5,168 bases of DNA. It comes from JBDKTH01 sp964558295. Its GTDB lineage: Bacteria; Planctomycetota; Planctomycetia; Pirellulales; Thermoguttaceae. The stretch is from positions 1 to 5,168 of the forward strand of contig CAZLDQ010000317.1 of NCBI GenBank assembly GCA_964558295.1, given 5' to 3'. Positions within the stretch are counted from its first letter, which is position 1, and every line of letters begins with the position of its first letter. Below, piece by piece: positions 1 through 5,168 of the stretch. Position numbers and translations under genes: made by a program. The notes under the pieces are model-generated. The model was not told where the DNA came from. It worked only from the letters and a program-made list of their open reading frames with translations, and made no database searches.

Positions 1-1913
<1,913 letters not shown>

Positions 1914-1924
<11 letters not shown>

Positions 1925-1994
1925 AGCCGCGCGGCGGGCCTCCGTCGAGTCGGGTGGTAAATTGGGGCCGTTTGATCAGGGATTTGGTTGACAT
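1914..1994 (-). other. Possible 26-codon leader ORF overlapping the GH38-like start
   Basis: An ATG at 1994 is preceded by AAGAGG at 1999-2004 with a 4-base spacer, a better ribosome binding site than the one in front of the ATG at 1924. The frame encodes MSTKSLIKRPQFTTRLDGGP and six more residues, then stops at TAG (1914-1916). Its last 11 bases overlap the ATG at 1924 in another frame, which would allow translational coupling. It could also be chance, or the true N-terminus of the large protein separated by a one-base sequencing error. Nothing in the peptide is recognisable. Confidence 0.2.
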
Positions 1995-2057
1995 GTGCCC
2001 TCTTGCCGCGATAGATTGGTTAGTGGAAGAGGCTTTTAACGCCGCTCACGTCCTGTC

Positions 2058-2086
2058 TTGCACTGGCCATGATTCGGCCTTAGTCT
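2058..2086 (+). promoter_or_regulatory. Weak candidate sigma70-type promoter for pilM
   Basis: TTGCAC (2058-2063) and TAGTCT (2081-2086) lie exactly 17 bases apart and would start transcription about 60 bases before the pilM ATG. Each hexamer matches its consensus at only 3 of 6 positions. The spacing and location are the main support, so this is a guess. Confidence 0.2.
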
Positions 2087-2138
2087 AAACGGAACACTGC
2101 ACCGGGGTATTCCCCTCGACCTCCCTTCTCGAGTCGAT

Positions 2139-2144
2139 AAGAGG
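2139..2144 (+). promoter_or_regulatory. Ribosome binding site of pilM
   Basis: AAGAGG lies 9 bases before the ATG at 2154. It supports that start, which also gives the N-terminus expected for PilM, with the GIDIG motif from residue 9. Confidence 0.7.
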
Positions 2145-2153
2145 ATCTGCGCG

Positions 2154-4403
2154 ATGGCTAGAAGCGACGGCGTTTGGGGGATTGATATTGGCAATGCCTC
2201 GTTGAAGGCCTTGCGGTGTCGTCCTGACAGCAACAATCCGAAGCGGATCATCGCGGATGCCTTTGATTACATCGAGTATCCCAAGCTGCTGACGCAGCCT
2301 GGCGCTGATCCGGTTGAACTGATCGATGACGCGATCAAACAATTTCTCTCGCGCAACAGCGTGCGTGGTGATCGGGTGGCGATTTCGGTGCCGGGGCAGA
2401 AGGGTCTGGCCCGTTTCATCAAACTGCCGCCGGTGGAAGCCTCGAAAATTCCGGCAATTGTGCGCTATGAAGCGAGGCAGCAGATCCCCTTCGATCTGAA
2501 CGACGTGGTGTGGGATTTCCAGCGGATGAGCGGGGGGAGCGAAGAGGAGGGCTTCGCGCTGGAGACGGAGATCGGCCTGTTCGCCATCAAACGCGATCAG
2601 GTCTATCGGGAGTTGGAGCCGTTCGACAAGGTGGGGATTGAGGTCGACGTGGTTCAGTTGACCCCGTTGTCGCTGTACAACTTCCTGTTTTTCGACCAGA
2701 TGCGCGACTTGCCGTCGCTGGAGGAATACGACCCGGACGATCCACCGCCGTCGACGATCATCCTTTCGATGGGGACCGACGCCACGGACCTGGTTGTGAC
2801 CAACGGCTACCGGGTGTGGCAGCGGAGCATTCCGATCGGCGGCAACCACTTCACCAAGGCCTTGACCAAAGAGTTGAAGCTGACCTTCGCCAAGGCCGAA
2901 CATCTCAAACGCAACGCGACGACGGCCGAGGACCCCAAGGCCGTGTTCCAGGCGATGCGGCCGGTGTTCAACGACTTGCTGACCGAGATTCAGCGGTCGA
3001 TCGGCTATTTTTCGAGCATTGACCGCACGGCCAAGATCGAGCGGATGGTCGCGTTGGGCAATTCGATGAAGCTTCCCGGCCTGCGGCGTTACCTCTCGCA
3101 GAACTTGGGCTTTGATGTGGCGCGGGTGGAAACGTTCGAGCACCTGGCCGGGGCCGAGGTGGTATCTGCGCCGGCGTTCAAAGAGAATCTTCTTTGCTTC
3201 GGCGTCTGCTATGGGCTGGCGTTGCAGGGGTTGAACCGGGGCGCGTTGCGGACCAACTTGCTGCCCAAGGAGCTGGTCAAGGATCGGATGATTCGGGCGA
3301 AGAAGCCTTGGGCGGTCGGGGCGATTGCGATGTTGTTGGTGGGGCTGAGCGTGAGCTTCGTCAGTTTTTCCCGGGCTCTGAGTACCACGGATGTGGCGCT
3401 GTTCGGCACCGCGGAGAATCGCGCGAAACAGGTGGCGCAAACCTCGTCGGAGTTTGAGCAGAAACAGCAGCAGGCCGAAGGAGAGTTCGACAGTATCGAT
3501 CAGATTGGCAAGAATCTGGTAGGGAACGTGGAGGGGCGTATCCTCTGGCTGGAAATGCTTCAGGCGTTGAACAATTGCCTGCCCAAGGACCCCGAAGGGC
3601 AGCGGCCCAAAGAGATCGAGTTGCGTAATGAGTTGCACATTACGAATCTCGAATGCCAGAAGATCGAGGACATGCAGGTCTGGTACAAGGCGATGAAGGA
3701 GTTGAAGTGGTATCAGGTGCCGCCTCCGCCTCCGGGAATGGCGAAACCGGCACCGGTGGCCACCGCTCCGGGGGCGGCCGCCCCTGGTGCTCCCCCTCCC
3801 GCGGAAGCCGGCATGACCCCGGCTGCTCCTGGAGCCGGGGAGACGCCGCCGGGAGATCCCAATGCTCAAGGTGATCAACAGACGCCTGCCGAAGGGCCTA
3901 GTGGGCCGGGCTGGATTGTGCAATTGACCGGCTACCACGATCACAACGGCGAAAAGGTCGGGGCCAACTATGGTGCGCAGTACGTGCTCGTCACGCTCCT
4001 TTCCAACCTGTACTATGGCAAGGTCTACCTGCCCAGTGGCGATCAGCCGGGCAAGGGCGAGTGGGTGACGAACAAGGAATTGGGGATTGGCTATCCCGTG
4101 CTGTTGGACCCGGGCAAGGTCTTGTCCGTCCAAGTCAAGGATCCGAACGCGGAGGCCGCCGCGCGGACCCAGGCTGCGCTGGGGCAGCCAGGTGGCATGG
4201 GGATGGGAGCAGGGATGGGGATGGGAGCAGGGATGGAATCGGGCATGGGAGGGCAGGCTACCCAGAATACGATTACGGTGCAGCGGTTCAATTTCGTCGT
4301 GCAGTTCTGTTGGAAACCAACTCCGCCCAGTGAGCGGCACAAGAACAAGGCGGAGCAGAAGACGCCGGCCGAGGGAGCGACCGCGACGAATGTTGCGCAG
4401 TGA
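2154..4403 (+). CDS. pilM: PilM-PilN fusion, type IV pilus / type II secretion inner-membrane platform protein
   Basis: This 749-residue protein is about twice the length of ordinary PilM (roughly 350). Residues 1-360 are the actin-like PilM fold: phosphate-1 motif GIDIGNASLKAL (9-20), the PilM signature RYEARQQIPFDLNDVVWDFQ (104-123), RSIPIGGNHFTKALTKEL (224-241) and LGNSMKLPGLRRYL (301-314). NLLP at 368-371 matches the conserved N-terminal motif of PilN, followed by a basic stretch and one membrane segment (about 385-405). A charged, Gln-rich probable coiled coil (about 415-455), a PilN-like segment (WLEMLQALNNCLP, 465-477), a Pro/Ala/Gly-rich linker (522-586), a second extracytoplasmic part (587-722) and a Met/Gly-rich insert (681-700) complete it. 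The actin domain should be cytoplasmic and everything after residue 405 periplasmic. PilM and PilN link the cytoplasmic motor ATPases to the alignment complex; a single chain with this topology resembles GspL. The usual Asp of the phosphate-2 motif is Ser205 here, so nucleotide binding may be altered. It is first in an operon with the gene at 4441. Confidence 0.9.
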   Translation: MARSDGVWGIDIGNASLKALRCRPDSNNPKRIIADAFDYIEYPKLLTQPGADPVELIDDAIKQFLSRNSVRGDRVAISVPGQKGLARFIKLPPVEASKIPAIVRYEARQQIPFDLNDVVWDFQRMSGGSEEEGFALETEIGLFAIKRDQVYRELEPFDKVGIEVDVVQLTPLSLYNFLFFDQMRDLPSLEEYDPDDPPPSTIILSMGTDATDLVVTNGYRVWQRSIPIGGNHFTKALTKELKLTFAKAEHLKRNATTAEDPKAVFQAMRPVFNDLLTEIQRSIGYFSSIDRTAKIERMVALGNSMKLPGLRRYLSQNLGFDVARVETFEHLAGAEVVSAPAFKENLLCFGVCYGLALQGLNRGALRTNLLPKELVKDRMIRAKKPWAVGAIAMLLVGLSVSFVSFSRALSTTDVALFGTAENRAKQVAQTSSEFEQKQQQAEGEFDSIDQIGKNLVGNVEGRILWLEMLQALNNCLPKDPEGQRPKEIELRNELHITNLECQKIEDMQVWYKAMKELKWYQVPPPPPGMAKPAPVATAPGAAAPGAPPPAEAGMTPAAPGAGETPPGDPNAQGDQQTPAEGPSGPGWIVQLTGYHDHNGEKVGANYGAQYVLVTLLSNLYYGKVYLPSGDQPGKGEWVTNKELGIGYPVLLDPGKVLSVQVKDPNAEAAARTQAALGQPGGMGMGAGMGMGAGMESGMGGQATQNTITVQRFNFVVQFCWKPTPPSERHKNKAEQKTPAEGATATNVAQ
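4197..4232 (+). repeat. Two perfect 18-bp tandem copies encoding MGMGAG
   Basis: The unit ATGGGGATGGGAGCAGGG occurs twice in direct succession (4197-4214 and 4215-4232), followed by a decayed partial copy starting ATGGAATCGGGCATGG. It encodes MGMGAG twice inside the periplasmic part of the PilM-PilN fusion. The unit is a multiple of three, so copy number could change without a frameshift. Confidence 0.9.
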
Positions 4404-4426
4404 GAGGCGTTCTGTGGCAAAATGCC

Positions 4427-4431
4427 GGAGG
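4427..4431 (+). promoter_or_regulatory. Ribosome binding site of the downstream membrane protein
   Basis: GGAGG lies 9 bases before the ATG at 4441. It decides the start among three nearby ATGs (4422, 4434, 4441): only the one at 4441 is correctly spaced and opens the frame with a membrane segment. Confidence 0.75.
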
Positions 4432-4440
4432 AAATGAACG

Positions 4441-5168
4441 ATGGACAAAGTCAAAGTAGCGCTCGCTCTCCTGCGGAAGCACCATTTCTGGGTCTTGTGT
4501 GGGATGGTCGTGCTCGTGGCCGTGGTGATCTGGCAGGTGGCCACGGCGGATTTGGTGAACCAGTTCAACACGCGCAAGACTGCGCTGGAATCGGCGAAGA
4601 GTTCGGCGCAGTCGGTCAGTTCCAAGCCGAATCATCCCAACCAAGGGACGGTCGACGCCACGGTGGCCGCCACGCAGCAGCTCAAGGGCAACGTGTTCGA
4701 AACGTGGCGGTTTCTCCACGCCGATCAGAAGGCCAAGAATCAGTGGCCGCGGGAATTGCGCCAGGACTTCTTGGATATGATCAACTCGTTGGGACCGGAT
4801 GAAGAGATTCCGCCTCAGTACTTGGAGCGTTACCACAACTTCATCATACGCCACTTTCCGGCTCTCTTTGAGCTACTCGACATCCGCCTTCCGGCTGAAT
4901 TGGACGAACAGGGGAATGTGAAGACCGACGCCAACGGTCGGCCGATTCGCATCGATCCGTTTGCCACGCCGGGCACGACGAGTATGGGGTCGAGTATGGG
5001 GATGAACGCGGGGATGGAGGGCGGAGTTGGGGGCAGCGGGCGCAACAAGACGCAATGGGTCGGCAAGGTGGTGTGGAACGACACCGATCTGCGACGCGTC
5101 AAGTCGGCGTTTGACTGGGTTGCCCGGCCCACTTCGCAACAGGTTCGTCTGGCCCAGGAAGACCTCTG
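4441..5168 (+). CDS. Bitopic inner-membrane protein, candidate PilO/GspM-like partner of PilM-PilN; partial, 3' end missing
   Basis: 242 codons are visible before the window ends. The protein starts with a short basic cytoplasmic tail (MDKVKVALALLRKHH), one membrane segment (about residues 16-35, rich in Val/Leu with Trp at both ends), then a charged segment (36-62) that may form a coiled coil, and a large periplasmic part. A Met/Gly-rich insert at 182-200 (MGSSMGMNAGMEGGVGGSG) is followed directly by WVGKVVWNDTDLRRV. The gene starts 37 bases after the pilM stop with no terminator between, so the two are probably co-transcribed. Short N-tail, single membrane helix, coiled coil and periplasmic domain is the layout of PilO and GspM, and pilO normally follows pilN. 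I do not recognise a PilO sequence motif, so the assignment rests on topology and position. It could be a lineage-specific pilus-associated protein. Confidence 0.8.
   Translation, partial: MDKVKVALALLRKHHFWVLCGMVVLVAVVIWQVATADLVNQFNTRKTALESAKSSAQSVSSKPNHPNQGTVDATVAATQQLKGNVFETWRFLHADQKAKNQWPRELRQDFLDMINSLGPDEEIPPQYLERYHNFIIRHFPALFELLDIRLPAELDEQGNVKTDANGRPIRIDPFATPGTTSMGSSMGMNAGMEGGVGGSGRNKTQWVGKVVWNDTDLRRVKSAFDWVARPTSQQVRLAQEDL

Larger units (their letters stand above)
1925..2153. promoter_or_regulatory. Divergent intergenic region between the GH38-like gene and pilM
   Basis: These 229 bases separate two head-to-head genes and must contain the 5' signals of both, unless the genes are read from elsewhere. 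The stretch 1995-2153 is less GC-rich than the genes in places (for example 2010-2040). It includes a small GGGG-TATT-CCCC palindrome (2104-2115) and a TCGAC...GTCGA inverted repeat (about 2116-2137) just upstream of pilM. No known operator, riboswitch or RNA gene was recognised. Confidence 0.6.

Noticed and set aside
4404..4440. Possible terminator between the two plus-strand genes
   Set aside because: The 37-base gap contains no stable hairpin or T-run and ends in a strong ribosome binding site, so the genes are probably co-transcribed.
2085..4625. An 846-codon open frame antisense to pilM
   Set aside because: Its codons are the exact reverse complements of the pilM codons, so it stays open simply because pilM uses no TTA, CTA or TCA codons, which are rare in GC-rich genes. 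The translation is Arg/His/Leu-rich with no domain, while the plus strand encodes a clear PilM.
4422..4802. A 126-codon plus-strand frame starting at ATG 4422
   Set aside because: It lies out of frame with the membrane protein starting at 4441, has no ribosome binding site before it, and its translation is a shadow rich in Gly/Arg/Gln.
4288..5139. Minus-strand open frames opposite the second plus-strand gene
   Set aside because: They lie antisense to a gene with a good ribosome binding site, a membrane segment and a repeat-motif insert; their translations show no domain.

Overview
The window looks like a short contig from a GC-rich bacterium, most likely a planctomycete (Planctomycetota, possibly Pirellulales). 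I infer this from the type of proteins: a PilM-like actin-fold protein fused to a PilN-like part and carrying Pro/Ala- and Met/Gly-rich inserts, next to a large GH38-like protein. No marker gene confirms the taxonomy.

Layout, left to right. Bases 1-67 contain only C and G in long homopolymer runs and look like an assembly or sequencing artefact at the contig end. From about 68 to 1924 (or 1858) on the minus strand, one uninterrupted reading frame runs off the left edge. It encodes most of a large protein with the layout of a glycoside hydrolase family 38 (alpha-mannosidase) protein: barrel, helical part, start of a beta domain. The residues expected to bind metal and act as nucleophile appear to be replaced. 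A divergent intergenic region (1925-2153) holds the upstream signals for both directions. On the plus strand, 2154-4403 is a complete 749-residue PilM-PilN fusion. After a 37-base gap with a strong ribosome binding site, 4441-5168 is the 5' part of a second bitopic inner-membrane protein that runs off the right edge and sits where PilO would be expected.

How the genes work together. The two plus-strand genes form an operon that probably encodes the inner-membrane alignment platform of a type IV pilus or type II secretion-like machine: PilM+PilN in one chain, resembling GspL, followed by a PilO/GspM-like partner. Both proteins carry a very similar Met/Gly-rich insert, which is the most unusual feature here. 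The divergent GH38-like gene has no obvious functional link to the pilus genes beyond the shared upstream region.

No RNA genes, CRISPR arrays, insertion sequences or convincing terminators were seen.
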